A stretch of 64,000 bases of DNA, taken from assembly GCF_022427965.1 (NCBI RefSeq), contig NZ_JAKTTI010000010.1, positions 1 through 64,000 on the forward strand, written 5' to 3'. The position numbers and the translations under genes were made by a program. How positions within the stretch are numbered: the stretch's first letter is position 1; every line of letters starts with the position of its first letter. This document shows, piece by piece, positions 9,460 through 19,294 of the stretch. The notes beneath the pieces are model-generated. The model was not told the DNA's origin. It worked only from the letters and a program-made list of their open reading frames with translations, and ran no database searches. The DNA comes from Fredinandcohnia quinoae (GTDB lineage Bacteria > Bacillota > Bacilli > Bacillales > Bacillaceae_L).

Positions 9460-11613
9460 ATGGAAGACAAAAGTACAATTTTTGCACTTGATATTGGAAC
9501 CCGTTCTGTTGTAGGAATTATTTTAGAAAAGACAGATTCCATATATTCAATTAAAGATGTAATGATTAGAGAACATAAGAAGCGAGCAATGGTAGATGGG
9601 CAAATCCATGATGTTCTCGCAGTCTCTGATGTCATTCAGGAAATAAAAACGGGATTAGAAGAGAAGCATGGCAAACTATCAAAAGTGTCTGTAGCTGCTG
9701 CAGGCAGAGCGTTAAAAACAGAGAGATCAAAAAGCTCTATTGATATAACTGGAAAACCATTAATTCAAAAAGAAGATATCGTCCATTTAGAATTAACCGC
9801 CGTCCAGCAGGCTCAATTCAATCTTGCCGAAAAGTTTCAAATAGAGAAAAGCTATGATTATTATTGTGTTGGCTACTCCGTGATCCATTATTATTTGGAT
9901 AATCAGGAAATTGGGAGTTTAATTGATCAAACTGGAAATATTGCCTCAGTTGAAATTATATCTACTTTCCTACCAAAAGTTGTCGTTGAATCTTTAATTT
10001 CAGCATTACAACGGGCAGATCTAGAAATGGGGGCATTGACACTTGAACCAATCGCTGCAATTAACGTTCTAATTCCACAATCAATGCGACGATTAAATGT
10101 AGCACTTGTTGATATTGGTGCAGGTACTTCAGACATTGCAATTACAGATGAAGGAACAGTAATCGCATATGGCATGGTTCCAGTAGCAGGTGACGAAATT
10201 ACAGAAGCAATTAGTGACCAGTTATTGTTAGACTTCCCGTTGGCAGAGAAGGCCAAACGGGAGCTTTTAATAAATGAGCTCATTTCCATAACTGATATAC
10301 TTGGCTTCGAGACAGAATTGCCGAGAATAGAAATAATTGAGCAAATTTCCCCTGCTATCGATAAACTTGCCATTTCAATCAGGGATGAAATTCTAGAATT
10401 AAATCAACAGAAGCCACCGAAGGCAGTTATGCTTATAGGAGGAGGTAGTTTGACACCAGAGCTTCCAAAGCGGCTTGCCTCATTATTAGGCTTACCAGAT
10501 AATCGTGTCGCAATTAGAGGAATTGATGCAATCCAACAAGTACTAATTCCAGAGGATGTTCTAAAAGGACCCGAATTAGTTACACCAATTGGAATTGCGC
10601 TAGCATCTGACCAAACACCTGTACATTATGTCAGTGTTACGGTTAACAATCAAACCATACGATTATTTGATATGAAAATACTAACCGTTGGTGATTGCCT
10701 ACTTGCTGCTGGCATTAAAATGAATAAACTTTATGGCAAACCTGGAATAGCAATGATTGTTACAGTTAACAATCAAAATATTACAATACCAGGTGAACAT
10801 GGTCAGCCACCAACATTAATAAAAAATGGCATTCCTTGTTCATTGACGGATGAAATATATGGTGGAGATGATTTATTCGTTTCTAAAGGTGAAGATGGTA
10901 CACAAGCAGCATTAAAAATTAAAGACTTGATTGATGAGATTCCTACTAAGTTGATTCGGTTAAATGGTCACTCTTATTATGTAAATGCAAGCATTTTGCA
11001 AAATAACGTTCATGTCGATGGCGAAAGCCCTGTACAAGATCATGACAACATCCAGTTTCATTATCCTAGTACAATTGAAAAAGCACTCGAAACCTTGAAA
11101 CAGGCGAGTCTATTAAAAAAACTTTTACCATTTAAGGTACAGTTAAATAACAAAATGATAGAAGTAAAAGAGTTTTCTAGAAGGTTTTATAAAAACGGGA
11201 AGGAAATTCCACTTTCAACTCCTTTTGCTCATAACGACCATTTTGAAATTAAAAACGGGGAGGAACCTTCCGTTAAAAGATTTGCGGAGATTCAAAAAAT
11301 TACATTACAACAAACCATTCCTGTCTTTTTTGATCAAGAAAAAATAACATTAAGTAAGCCATTACATGAATTTGTTCGTAATGGGTCTATATTATCTGAA
11401 GATGATTTTATTAATGAAGCTGATCATTTGCAATTAGTAAAAAAAGAGGTAGATCCTTTTATCTTCCAAGATCTCTTTAGATTTATTGATATACAACCAC
11501 CGTCAAGCTCAGCCGGACGATTTGCATTATTAAAAAACAATGAAGAATGCACTTTTCATGATCCAATTGCGCCAGGGGATCATCTAAATATTATCTGGCC
11601 TGACAACTCGTAA
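9460..11613 (+). CDS. FtsA/PilM-like actin-fold ATPase with repeat C-terminus
   Basis: The 717-residue protein begins with an actin-like fold of the FtsA type (residues about 5-385): phosphate 1 ALDIGTRSV (9-17), phosphate 2 VDIGAGTSDIAI (217-228) and adenosine motif LIGGGSLTPEL (325-335). FtsA itself is about 420-440 residues. Here a 330-residue C-terminus holds four or five degenerate units of about 70 residues built around VxVNN-x-I and D-x-L/I strands, for example near 393, 435, 500, 560 and 620, resembling small beta-rich modules. No transmembrane segment or FtsA-type amphipathic tail is seen. ATG at 9460 is chosen because GGGTGA lies 8 bases upstream. The role is unknown; annotation as a division protein rests only on the fold. 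Confidence 0.75.
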   Translation: MEDKSTIFALDIGTRSVVGIILEKTDSIYSIKDVMIREHKKRAMVDGQIHDVLAVSDVIQEIKTGLEEKHGKLSKVSVAAAGRALKTERSKSSIDITGKPLIQKEDIVHLELTAVQQAQFNLAEKFQIEKSYDYYCVGYSVIHYYLDNQEIGSLIDQTGNIASVEIISTFLPKVVVESLISALQRADLEMGALTLEPIAAINVLIPQSMRRLNVALVDIGAGTSDIAITDEGTVIAYGMVPVAGDEITEAISDQLLLDFPLAEKAKRELLINELISITDILGFETELPRIEIIEQISPAIDKLAISIRDEILELNQQKPPKAVMLIGGGSLTPELPKRLASLLGLPDNRVAIRGIDAIQQVLIPEDVLKGPELVTPIGIALASDQTPVHYVSVTVNNQTIRLFDMKILTVGDCLLAAGIKMNKLYGKPGIAMIVTVNNQNITIPGEHGQPPTLIKNGIPCSLTDEIYGGDDLFVSKGEDGTQAALKIKDLIDEIPTKLIRLNGHSYYVNASILQNNVHVDGESPVQDHDNIQFHYPSTIEKALETLKQASLLKKLLPFKVQLNNKMIEVKEFSRRFYKNGKEIPLSTPFAHNDHFEIKNGEEPSVKRFAEIQKITLQQTIPVFFDQEKITLSKPLHEFVRNGSILSEDDFINEADHLQLVKKEVDPFIFQDLFRFIDIQPPSSSAGRFALLKNNEECTFHDPIAPGDHLNIIWPDNS

Positions 11614-11617
11614 AATA

Positions 11618-11655
11618 AAAAAATGAGTCCATGGGATAAATTCCATGGACTTTAC
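11618..11655. terminator. Hairpin between the FtsA-like gene and ytxJ
   Basis: GTCCATGG, an 8-base loop, CCATGGAC. On the minus strand it is followed by TCATTTTTTT (terminator of ytxJ); on the plus strand by the weaker TTTACTAT. Confidence 0.75.
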
Positions 11656-11662
11656 TATATGA

Positions 11663-11983
11663 TTATGAAGTTGCTTCATTCAAACTTTTTCGGGTTATTT
11701 TCCAATGTGACACATTCCATGTCACAATACCTTGATCAAATAAGAGGGCTTGTGGTGATTCATGCCTAATATTGAATGTTTCAGCTATATAGTTTGACAG
11801 AGGTCTTGCATCCTGTACGAATAAATAAAATGTTGGAATACCTTTATTCTCAGATACAAATGCTTCATATTCATTAAATGCCGCTTTGCTGATTGGACAA
11901 GTTGTACTGTGTTTGATCAGTAAAAACTTTTGTTTTGTTTTCAGAATGTCAGTAAATTCCTCTACAGAATCAATTTTTTTCAT
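11663..11983 (-). CDS. ytxJ: Bacilliredoxin-like protein YtxJ (BrxC)
   Basis: The 106-residue thioredoxin-fold protein has the single-cysteine active site TCPIS (around residues 28-32), characteristic of the bacillithiol-linked YtxJ family, which removes bacillithiol from oxidised proteins. It is the last gene of the ytxGHJ stress operon. The gap to ytxH is 70 bases and contains no strong terminator. Confidence 0.9.
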   Translation of the reverse strand: MKKIDSVEEFTDILKTKQKFLLIKHSTTCPISKAAFNEYEAFVSENKGIPTFYLFVQDARPLSNYIAETFNIRHESPQALLFDQGIVTWNVSHWKITRKSLNEATS

Positions 11984-12053
11984 TTTTTAATTACCTCCCC
12001 AAAATAAAATACATGACGAGTATAGATTAGCACTCTGCCATGTATTTCACAAA

Positions 12054-12419
12054 TTATTGATTTAAGCCACTTTCAGCATCTGTTAATGCCTTCTGAGCCT
12101 CTGCTAATTTCGCTTGAAAGAGCTGTTCATTTGAAGTATTTGAGGATACAGTTTCACTTTGTTCATTAGGCTGCTGTACTACCTCATCATTTTTCTTAGC
12201 TCCTCCCCCCTTGACCTTACTAATGATCTGATTGGATTGCTCAGAAATAGTTTTAGAGAGGGAATTTGTTTTTTCCTTCACAACGGATGCTTGACTAGTT
12301 AACTTTTGACGTATTTCCTGCCCATTTTTAGGAGTTAGAAATAATGCAGTAGCAGCTCCTACGACACTACCCACAATTGTACCAATAATAAAAGTTTTAC
12401 CTCCATTACCTTTAGCCAT
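12054..12419 (-). CDS. ytxH: YtxH-family general stress protein
   Basis: 121 residues with an N-terminal membrane segment (about residues 8-28, FIIGTIVGSVVGAATALFL) followed by the family mark TPKNGQEIRQKL and a polar, glutamine/serine-rich tail predicted to be helical. Membrane anchored, biochemical role unknown. It lies 27 bases downstream of ytxG in the same operon, with GAAAGGAG before ATG 12419. Confidence 0.9.
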   Translation of the reverse strand: MAKGNGGKTFIIGTIVGSVVGAATALFLTPKNGQEIRQKLTSQASVVKEKTNSLSKTISEQSNQIISKVKGGGAKKNDEVVQQPNEQSETVSSNTSNEQLFQAKLAEAQKALTDAESGLNQ

Positions 12420-12446
12420 TGTTATTCTCCTTTCATGATTAAAGAT

Positions 12447-12896
12447 TTAAATTGAAGTATCCTCTTTCGAATCAAGGGAAGTTTTTCTTTTCTTATCCTT
12501 CCATTTATCCCAGATATCTATTACTACATTACCCCATTGGATCACCTGTGAAACTTTTTCTTGATTTTTTTCAATATCACTAGCAACTTTGTCTGTAACT
12601 GTGTGGACAGATTTATTAAACCTTTGTATAGATGTCCCTACATCTTTCACAGCATCAACAACTGAATTCAAGCTTTCAGACTTTCTTTGAATATCTTCTG
12701 CAAGTTCATTTGTTTTATGTAGTAAAATTGTCGTTTCACTTGTGATGCCTTCCATTTGTTTTTCTAATCCTGCCATTGTTCCAGCGACATTATCTAATGT
12801 TTTTTGTAGAGATTTTAATGTTTTTGATAAATAAATAACTAGTATCAAAAAGGCTATTGCAATAACTGCTGCACTTAAATAAAGAATTATTATCAT
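12447..12896 (-). CDS. ytxG: DUF948-family stress protein YtxG
   Basis: 149 residues with one N-terminal transmembrane helix (about residues 3-23) and a long coiled-coil region typical of DUF948 (about 24-110). It is the first gene of ytxGHJ. In B. subtilis the operon is induced by sigma-B and sigma-H; a sigma-B-like promoter is visible just upstream here. Ribosome binding site AGGAGGA, 8 bases from ATG 12896. Confidence 0.9.
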   Translation of the reverse strand: MIIILYLSAAVIAIAFLILVIYLSKTLKSLQKTLDNVAGTMAGLEKQMEGITSETTILLHKTNELAEDIQRKSESLNSVVDAVKDVGTSIQRFNKSVHTVTDKVASDIEKNQEKVSQVIQWGNVVIDIWDKWKDKKRKTSLDSKEDTSI

Positions 12897-12920
12897 GTTG
12901 TAGCTCCTCCTGTTTCCTTC

Positions 12921-12946
12921 ATGCCCTATTTTGTTTACATTTAATC
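12921..12946 (-). promoter_or_regulatory. Sigma-B-like promoter of ytxGHJ
   Basis: On the minus strand GATTAA (12941-12946), a 14-base spacer and GGGCAT (12921-12926). Each box matches the sigma-B consensus (GTTTAA, GGGTAT) at 5 of 6 positions and the spacer length is right. The implied start near 12914 leaves a short leader holding only the ribosome binding site. Confidence 0.65.
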
Positions 12947-13077
12947 ATTACCGCTTCATTATATCATTTTCGACATAATTCACTCAATTCCTGTAATATT
13001 AGCATTAAATTAAACTTTTTTTCTTTATTTCGGTTACAATAAAATTTGTACATATAAAAAATATTGGAGGCACTTTC

Positions 13078-14193
13078 ATGAAAGATCCACGAATTGAAAC
13101 ATTAGCTCGAAATTTAATTAATTATTCTGTCCGCCTACAAAAGGGAGAAAAAGTATTAATTGAAAACTTTGGTCTTCAACGTGAACTTGTTACTGCACTA
13201 GTTAATGAAGCCTATAAAGCTGGGGGCTACCCATTTGTATTATTAAAAGATCATCAAGTAGACCGAGCATTGCTTCTGGGTGCCCAGGAAGAACAATTTG
13301 ACATGATAGCTGATTTTGAGGCAAATGTCATGAGTAAAATGGATGCTTATATTGGTTTACGTTCTGGTAATAACATTAATGAACATGCTGATGTTCCTGA
13401 TGAGAAGATGAAGATTGAAGGCAATACAATTGGCAAAAAGGTTCACCGTGAAATCCGTGTACCAAAAACAAAATGGGTTGTATTACGGTACCCGACATCA
13501 TCAATGGCACAGCTCGCTAAAATGAGCACAGAGGCATTTGAAGATTTTTATTTCGATGTATGTAATCTGGATTACGGTAAAATGAGTAAGGCAATGGATG
13601 CCCTTGTAGAGCTTATGAACAAGACGGATAAAGTACGATTAACAGGCGAAGGTACAGATCTATCCTTCTCCATTAAAGGTATTAAAGCAATTAAATGTGC
13701 AGGGGAAATGAATATACCTGATGGTGAAGTATACACCGCACCTGTTCGTGACTCCATTAATGGAACACTAGCTTATAATACACCTTCTCCATATCAAGGA
13801 TTTACATTTGAAAATGTAAAGCTCACTTTTAAAGATGGTAAAATTATTGACGCAACTGCAAATAATACAGAGCGTATTAATAAAATTCTTGATACAGATG
13901 AAGGAGCACGTTATATCGGGGAATTTGCGATTGGAGTAAATCCTTATATTCAACACCCGATGCAAGACATCCTGTTTGATGAAAAAATCGATGGCAGTTT
14001 CCATTTTACACCTGGACAATGCTATGATGATGCATATAACGGCAATCAATCAAATATTCACTGGGATATGGTTATGATTCAACGACCTGAATACGGTGGT
14101 GGGGAAATTTATTTTGATGATGTATTAATTCGTAAAGATGGATTATTTGTCATACCTGAGCTAGAAGGACTAAATCCTAACAACTTAAAATAA
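13078..14193 (+). CDS. ampS: M29-family metallo-aminopeptidase
   Basis: The 371-residue cytosolic leucyl-type aminopeptidase has the complete M29 metal site: GEMNIPDGE (E210, E217), GEFAIGVNP (E282), FHFTPG (H309) and NIHWDMVM (H328, D330). It removes N-terminal residues from peptides. Ribosome binding site GGAGGC. It is somewhat shorter than AmpS of B. subtilis (about 410), so the symbol is family level. It is monocistronic, divergent from ytxG and ends in a strong hairpin. Confidence 0.88.
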   Translation: MKDPRIETLARNLINYSVRLQKGEKVLIENFGLQRELVTALVNEAYKAGGYPFVLLKDHQVDRALLLGAQEEQFDMIADFEANVMSKMDAYIGLRSGNNINEHADVPDEKMKIEGNTIGKKVHREIRVPKTKWVVLRYPTSSMAQLAKMSTEAFEDFYFDVCNLDYGKMSKAMDALVELMNKTDKVRLTGEGTDLSFSIKGIKAIKCAGEMNIPDGEVYTAPVRDSINGTLAYNTPSPYQGFTFENVKLTFKDGKIIDATANNTERINKILDTDEGARYIGEFAIGVNPYIQHPMQDILFDEKIDGSFHFTPGQCYDDAYNGNQSNIHWDMVMIQRPEYGGGEIYFDDVLIRKDGLFVIPELEGLNPNNLK

Positions 14194-14199
14194 TTTTAA

Positions 14200-14236
14200 A
14201 AGGGACTATGCAGTTTTTGCATAGCCCCTTCTATTT
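14200..14236. terminator. Bidirectional terminator between the M29 peptidase and murC
   Basis: GGGACTATGCA, loop GTTTTT, TGCATAGCCCC, with TTCTATTT on the plus strand and CCCTTTTAAAATT on the minus strand. Confidence 0.85.
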
Positions 14237-14252
14237 AGGCTTGTTTTAACTA

Positions 14253-15548
14253 TTATAAGCATTTTTCATAGGCTTCCTGGAATTTTTGAATATCTCCAGC
14301 ACCCATAAAGATTAATACACCATTATCATGCTTCTTAAGTACAGAAGTATTCTCTTCATTAATTAATTCTGCATTTTCTATTCTTGACTTTAAGTCATGA
14401 ATAGAAAGCTCACCTTTGTTTTCACGTGCCGAACCAAATATATCACAAAGATATACATGATCTGCTTTTCCTAAACTTGAAGCAAATTCATCCAAAAATG
14501 TTTGAGTTCTCGTGAATGTATGCGGCTGAAAGACTGCAATAATTTCACGATCAGGATATTTCTGATGTGCAGCTTCAATCGTTGCATTAATTTCAGTTGG
14601 GTGATGTGCATAATCATCAATTAAAATTTGGTTTGCGATTTTCTTTTCGGAAAATCTTCTTTTTACGCCTTGAAATGTTTCCAGACGTTCTTGAATAATG
14701 GATACATCAATATTTTCATAATGGCATAATGCGATAACTGCAAGTGCATTTAAAATATTATGATCACCATATCCATGAATTGAAAACGATGCAAAGAAAG
14801 TATTTCTTACAAATACATCAAATTCAGTTCCTGTTGTGCTTTTTTTAATATTACGTGCTTGAAAATCATTTTCCTCGGCAAATCCATAATAGAGAACAGG
14901 AACTTTTGCTTGAATACTTTGAAGATGTTCATCATCACCACAAGCAATTATACCTTTTTTTACTTGTAATGCCATTTCCTGAAAGGCATTAAATACGTCA
15001 TCAACATTTGCAAAATAATCCGGGTGGTCAAAATCAATATTTGTCATAATCGCATAGTCAGGATGATAGCTTAAAAAATGGCGTCGATATTCACATGCTT
15101 CAAATACAAAGTATTTATTATTCTCTGACCCTTTTCCAGAACCATCACCAATCAAATATGAAGTAGGTTCAGCTCCCTGCATAACGTGTGCAAGTAATCC
15201 TGTTGTTGATGTTTTCCCATGAGATCCTGTAATCGCAACACTAGTATATTTCTCCATAAAATCACCTAAAAAACGATGATAACGAATGACGGGTAAACCC
15301 AATCGTGCTGCTTCTGCAATTTCTTCATGAGTATCAGGGTAGGCATTCCCGGCAATCACAGTTAAACCTTCACGAATGTTTTCTTTACTAAAGGGCAAGA
15401 GGGAGATTCCTCTCTCTTCTAAGGGCTTTTGTGTAAAAAATCGTTTTTCATAATCTGACCCTTGAACTTCATAGTTCATATCGTGAAGCACCTGTGCCAA
15501 AGAACTCATGCCAGTGCCTTTAATGCCAACAAAGTGGTAAACTGTCAT
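14253..15548 (-). CDS. murC: UDP-N-acetylmuramate--L-alanine ligase
   Basis: Adds L-alanine to UDP-MurNAc in cytoplasmic peptidoglycan precursor synthesis. It has the N-terminal nucleotide-binding start [15 protein letters not shown], the Mur ligase P-loop [12 protein letters not shown] (about residue 110) and the YAHHPTEI block. ATG at 15548 is chosen (431 residues; B. subtilis 432) because GGAGG stands 9 bases upstream; the longer frame adds 17 non-homologous residues. From 15549 to 15772 there is AT-rich spacer with no recognised feature. Confidence 0.97.
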   Translation of the reverse strand: MTVYHFVGIKGTGMSSLAQVLHDMNYEVQGSDYEKRFFTQKPLEERGISLLPFSKENIREGLTVIAGNAYPDTHEEIAEAARLGLPVIRYHRFLGDFMEKYTSVAITGSHGKTSTTGLLAHVMQGAEPTSYLIGDGSGKGSENNKYFVFEACEYRRHFLSYHPDYAIMTNIDFDHPDYFANVDDVFNAFQEMALQVKKGIIACGDDEHLQSIQAKVPVLYYGFAEENDFQARNIKKSTTGTEFDVFVRNTFFASFSIHGYGDHNILNALAVIALCHYENIDVSIIQERLETFQGVKRRFSEKKIANQILIDDYAHHPTEINATIEAAHQKYPDREIIAVFQPHTFTRTQTFLDEFASSLGKADHVYLCDIFGSARENKGELSIHDLKSRIENAELINEENTSVLKKHDNGVLIFMGAGDIQKFQEAYEKCL

Positions 15549-15772
15549 ATAAAGAACCTCCAACAATCGTCTATCTGTAAGACAGTATATGAAGTTCATC
15601 TAGTTTTGCTAATTGAACTCATTAATGGATGGATGACTACGATAGCTAATAAATAATATTATTATTATGTATATACATTCATCTCACATTTTTTCATTAT
15701 ACCATTAAATAAATGTGAAAACCACGAAAATTGATTGTTAGGAAATCAGCCCTATAGTTTTATGATGCACAA

Positions 15773-15804
15773 AAAAACTGATAGTATGTTACCTACCAGT
15801 TTCA
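15773..15804 (-). terminator. Terminator of the nicotinate phosphoribosyltransferase gene
   Basis: On the minus strand AACTGGTAG pairs with CTATCAGTT across 8 bases, followed by a run of T. Confidence 0.8.
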
Positions 15805-15814
15805 ATTCCCTTAC

Positions 15815-16912
15815 TTATTCTACTTTTTCTAATCGTGGATTTGGACGATATTTCCGACCTGCTTTTGCTTCTGGCTCACCATTTAAAAGAACATTGTCTC
15901 CTGTAAAACCAATATTTATTTTTAATAAACTACTACCTACACCATATAAATCAACGGGAACATTTTGTTTCTCAAACTCCGATATTCTTTCTTCATTAAA
16001 ACCACCGGTTACAACTATTTTCACATGATTATAGCCTTCATTGTCTAACGCTTCTCGTAATGCAAAAACTAATTTTGGATTCACACCACGGGGATCAAAT
16101 GTACCAAGTAGTTCTTGATGGCGTAGAAAATATTGATCAATCATCGTACGGGATGTATCGATTCGAACAGCTTTAAGAGTAGGACCAAATTCTCTTGCAA
16201 CCTTTAAAGCATCTGTAATGCAATCATTATTATAATCAACCAAGACCATTAATTCATCATTTGGAAATTTAGCATGATATGCTTTCGTTGCAGCGACAAT
16301 ATCCCCATCGAACAACTGAATAAGCGCATGGGGCATTGTTCCCATTCCCTCTTTCCCCCACCATTCATTCATTGCATGTGTAGCTTGAGCAGAAGAGCCG
16401 CCAATGAAAGCAGCATATCCGTCACCAGATTGTTGAGTGAAATGATCATCTCGATCGCCCATGAAGATGACAGGCTTTTGAATACCAGACAAGCCAGCAG
16501 CTTTTACGACATTATATACATTTGTTGCGACAGATGTTCGTCTTGAAAGAATCCCATCGATTAAACCTTCTAAATATCCAAAGCTTTGATATGCTCCTGA
16601 AACAGTCAATACGGTCTCAAATGGGCTAATTTTATCTCCATCTTTTAATGAATGGATTTCAAGCTTTTCAGGTTCTTCTGCAAATTCCTTAATAAGTGCA
16701 ATTACCTCATCAGTCCCACATAATACTGCATGTTCTTTTTGAAAAAATTGCATCGTTACATTTGTATTCGGTCTAAATTCTTTTACAATTTCCCTTGTTT
16801 TTAAAAAATATACAGCTGAAAACCAGCCTTCTTTTATTCTTTCATCAAATTTAAACGTAGTATTTGTTAATCTTTTTATTTTTCCTTGCATTTTTAATTC
16901 TAGTTCTTTCAT
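15815..16912 (-). CDS. Nicotinate phosphoribosyltransferase
   Basis: The 365-residue enzyme of the NAPRTase family converts nicotinate and PRPP to nicotinate mononucleotide in NAD salvage. Family marks are SRRTSVATNVYNVVKAAG, the HAMNEWW and MPHALIQLFDGD region, and the C-terminal phosphate-binding KIVVTGGFNEERI ... YGVGSSL. It is the short PncB-like form rather than the long YueK type, and B. subtilis has no gene here, so it may be an extra paralogue or a replacement. AAAGGAG, 8 bases before ATG 16912, supports the start. Confidence 0.85.
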   Translation of the reverse strand: MKELELKMQGKIKRLTNTTFKFDERIKEGWFSAVYFLKTREIVKEFRPNTNVTMQFFQKEHAVLCGTDEVIALIKEFAEEPEKLEIHSLKDGDKISPFETVLTVSGAYQSFGYLEGLIDGILSRRTSVATNVYNVVKAAGLSGIQKPVIFMGDRDDHFTQQSGDGYAAFIGGSSAQATHAMNEWWGKEGMGTMPHALIQLFDGDIVAATKAYHAKFPNDELMVLVDYNNDCITDALKVAREFGPTLKAVRIDTSRTMIDQYFLRHQELLGTFDPRGVNPKLVFALREALDNEGYNHVKIVVTGGFNEERISEFEKQNVPVDLYGVGSSLLKINIGFTGDNVLLNGEPEAKAGRKYRPNPRLEKVE

Positions 16913-16962
16913 CTGACAAACTCCTTTTAAACATGGAAACCTAGCGTCCCAAATCCTTAGAT

Positions 16963-19182
16963 CTAATCTTCTTGAATATTTGCTAAATCTTCTTCAGTAA
17001 TGAGAACCTCTCGCGGCTTACTTCCTCGTGATTCCGAAATAATTCCTTGATCCTCCATCATATCAATCAATCTTGCAGCTCTGTTATAACCAATGCGAAA
17101 CCGTCTTTGTATACTAGATGTTGATGCTCCACCATGATCTAAAACAAATTCACATGCCTCATGGAAAAGTTCATCCTCATCATTTGAAATACTTGCCTTT
17201 TTAATAAGCTCCTCCTGTTCAAACATATACGAAGGCTTCATTTCACTCTTCACAAATTCAACAACCTGTTCTATTTCATCGTCGGAGACAAAATTACCTT
17301 GAACACGGATTGGTTTTGAAGAACCATTTTCTAGGAAAAGCATATCCCCTTTTCCAAGTAATTTATCCGCTCCATTTGTGTCTATTATTGTTCGAGAATC
17401 AACTTGTGATGAAACCGAAAATGCGATTCTTGTTGGGATATTTGCTTTAATCAATCCAGTAATAACATCAACAGAAGGTCTCTGAGTTGCTAAGATTAAA
17501 TGGATCCCACAGGCCCTTGCCTTTTGTGCGATTCGGCAAATAGCTTCTTCAACATCTCCTGGTGCAACCATCATCAAATCTGCAAGCTCATCTATAATGA
17601 TGACTAAATATGGCAATTCTCCACTCTTTTCGTCATACTTTTTCACCATTTCATTATATCTACCAATATCTCGCACCCCTGAATGCGCAAATAATTCATA
17701 TCGCCTTTCCATTTCCTCAACCGCCCATTTAAGTGCAGCAGTTGCGGCCTTCACATCAGTAATAACTGGGCTAACAAGGTGTGGGATATGATTATATGGT
17801 GCGAGCTCTACCATTTTAGGGTCTATTAATAATAGCTTTACTTGATGTGGTGCTGATTTATATAACAAGCTCACCAACATTGCATTAATGCACACACTCT
17901 TACCGGAACCCGTTGCTCCTGCAATCAATCCGTGTGGCATCTTCTGCAAATCCGTTACAATTGGTTTCCCTGAAATATCAAGTCCTAAAGCAACAGTAAG
18001 CGGTGATTTATTCATTGCAAATTCATTGCTTTGTATAATTTCCTTTAATAGCACTGGTTTGCTCGTCTTATTTGGGACTTCAATTCCAATTGTGTTCTTT
18101 CCTGGTATTGGTGCCTCAATTCGAATATCCTTTGCTGCTAAGCTTAATTTTATATCATCTGAAAGATTGGTAATTTTGTTTACTTTGACGCCTGGTTCTG
18201 GATGGACTTCAAATCTCGTAACTGCCGGACCTTGAGTCACATTCACAACTTTAGCACGAACTTTAAAATTACGTAATGTTTCATCTAAAATATTTCTTTG
18301 CTGTTCAAGCCATTGGTTATCACCTATTTGCTCAATAGGTGGTGAATGAAGAACATCCAGTTTTGGAAAATGATAGTTGAGAATTTCAGTCTCTTCTTTT
18401 TCTATCGTTAGAGGAACAGGTTCCCGTTTTATTGACTCACTCTTTTTTAACTTGTCCCTATCCTGTTTAAGCATCATAACATTGAAAGGAACATGAGGAG
18501 TTTTTCGAGCTTGCACCTCTGGTTCTGGGTCTGGTTCTAGTTCTGGTTCTTCTATGTCTAAATCTTCATCCACTTCGTTTTGCAGTTCTTCTTGCTGCTG
18601 TTCTATTTCAGGTTCTTCCTTTAACTCTTTCAAGATATCTGTAATATTAATGGAATGATCTTGCTCTAGTGGTTCTAATGATTCGTCTTCTTCAATCCTT
18701 TCCACTTGTTCCAGTGGCTGCTGGAAATACTCTTGTTTTATTTGTTGATTATCTACTAGATTAATAGATGCAGCCACTTCCTCTTGACTAACAATAGGCA
18801 TATGTTCCTGTTTGTTCTCGATACTAGTAGGTGGGTCGAGCTCAAATTCAATAACTTCCTTTGATTTTGGCTTTCCATATCCATAGACTGCCGAAGGGAT
18901 ATCTGTCGGCCTGAATGGTTGTTTTATCGATTTATTACTATTTGTATCGGTTCTATTTTCTTTTTTTCTAGACGGATTTGAAACTTTTGGCCTATTTGAG
19001 GCATTTGTTTTTTTCGAATGAGTATCCGGAATTAATGGAAAACGAAAATTTCCCTTCGGATAATCATATGTTACCTTTGCTTCAATGTGTTTTTGCTGTG
19101 GCTTGTATTCACTTTCTTTTTGTTCAATTTCTTCTTCATCAGTCAAATTTAATAATTGTAGTAATCTTTTCATCCAATTCAC
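16963..19182 (-). CDS. sftA: Soluble DNA translocase SftA (FtsK/SpoIIIE family)
   Basis: The protein of about 739 residues has no membrane helices. The N-terminal 290 residues are charged and low in complexity (several glutamate- and proline-rich stretches), then comes the FtsK motor with Walker A GATGSGKSVC and Walker B LVIIIDELAD, and a C-terminal winged-helix gamma domain (about residues 670-730) for polar sequence recognition. SftA helps clear DNA from the division septum. GTG at 19182 is chosen because GGAAGAG lies 9 bases upstream and it gives the short MNWMKRLLQLL start; ATG 19206 is possible. B. subtilis ytpR, normally next, is absent here. Confidence 0.93.
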   Translation of the reverse strand: MNWMKRLLQLLNLTDEEEIEQKESEYKPQQKHIEAKVTYDYPKGNFRFPLIPDTHSKKTNASNRPKVSNPSRKKENRTDTNSNKSIKQPFRPTDIPSAVYGYGKPKSKEVIEFELDPPTSIENKQEHMPIVSQEEVAASINLVDNQQIKQEYFQQPLEQVERIEEDESLEPLEQDHSINITDILKELKEEPEIEQQQEELQNEVDEDLDIEEPELEPDPEPEVQARKTPHVPFNVMMLKQDRDKLKKSESIKREPVPLTIEKEETEILNYHFPKLDVLHSPPIEQIGDNQWLEQQRNILDETLRNFKVRAKVVNVTQGPAVTRFEVHPEPGVKVNKITNLSDDIKLSLAAKDIRIEAPIPGKNTIGIEVPNKTSKPVLLKEIIQSNEFAMNKSPLTVALGLDISGKPIVTDLQKMPHGLIAGATGSGKSVCINAMLVSLLYKSAPHQVKLLLIDPKMVELAPYNHIPHLVSPVITDVKAATAALKWAVEEMERRYELFAHSGVRDIGRYNEMVKKYDEKSGELPYLVIIIDELADLMMVAPGDVEEAICRIAQKARACGIHLILATQRPSVDVITGLIKANIPTRIAFSVSSQVDSRTIIDTNGADKLLGKGDMLFLENGSSKPIRVQGNFVSDDEIEQVVEFVKSEMKPSYMFEQEELIKKASISNDEDELFHEACEFVLDHGGASTSSIQRRFRIGYNRAARLIDMMEDQGIISESRGSKPREVLITEEDLANIQED

Positions 19183-19250
19183 ATTTATCACTCTTCCATT
19201 TTGCAATACTCTTTGTTTATTTTATCAATAAATGAATAAGTGGCAAAGGC

Positions 19251-19279
19251 AAAAAAAGCCACTAGTTCTACTAGCGACC
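19251..19279 (-). terminator. Terminator of the ytpPQ unit
   Basis: On the minus strand GTCGCTAGT, loop AGA, ACTAGTGGC, then TTTTTTT. It separates ytpQ from sftA. Confidence 0.75.
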
Positions 19280-19294
19280 TTTGAGAGCCTTCAA

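Noticed and set aside
15735-16028. Plus-strand open frame across the end of the nicotinate phosphoribosyltransferase gene
   Set aside because: Antisense to a clear gene and its terminator; no homologous pattern.
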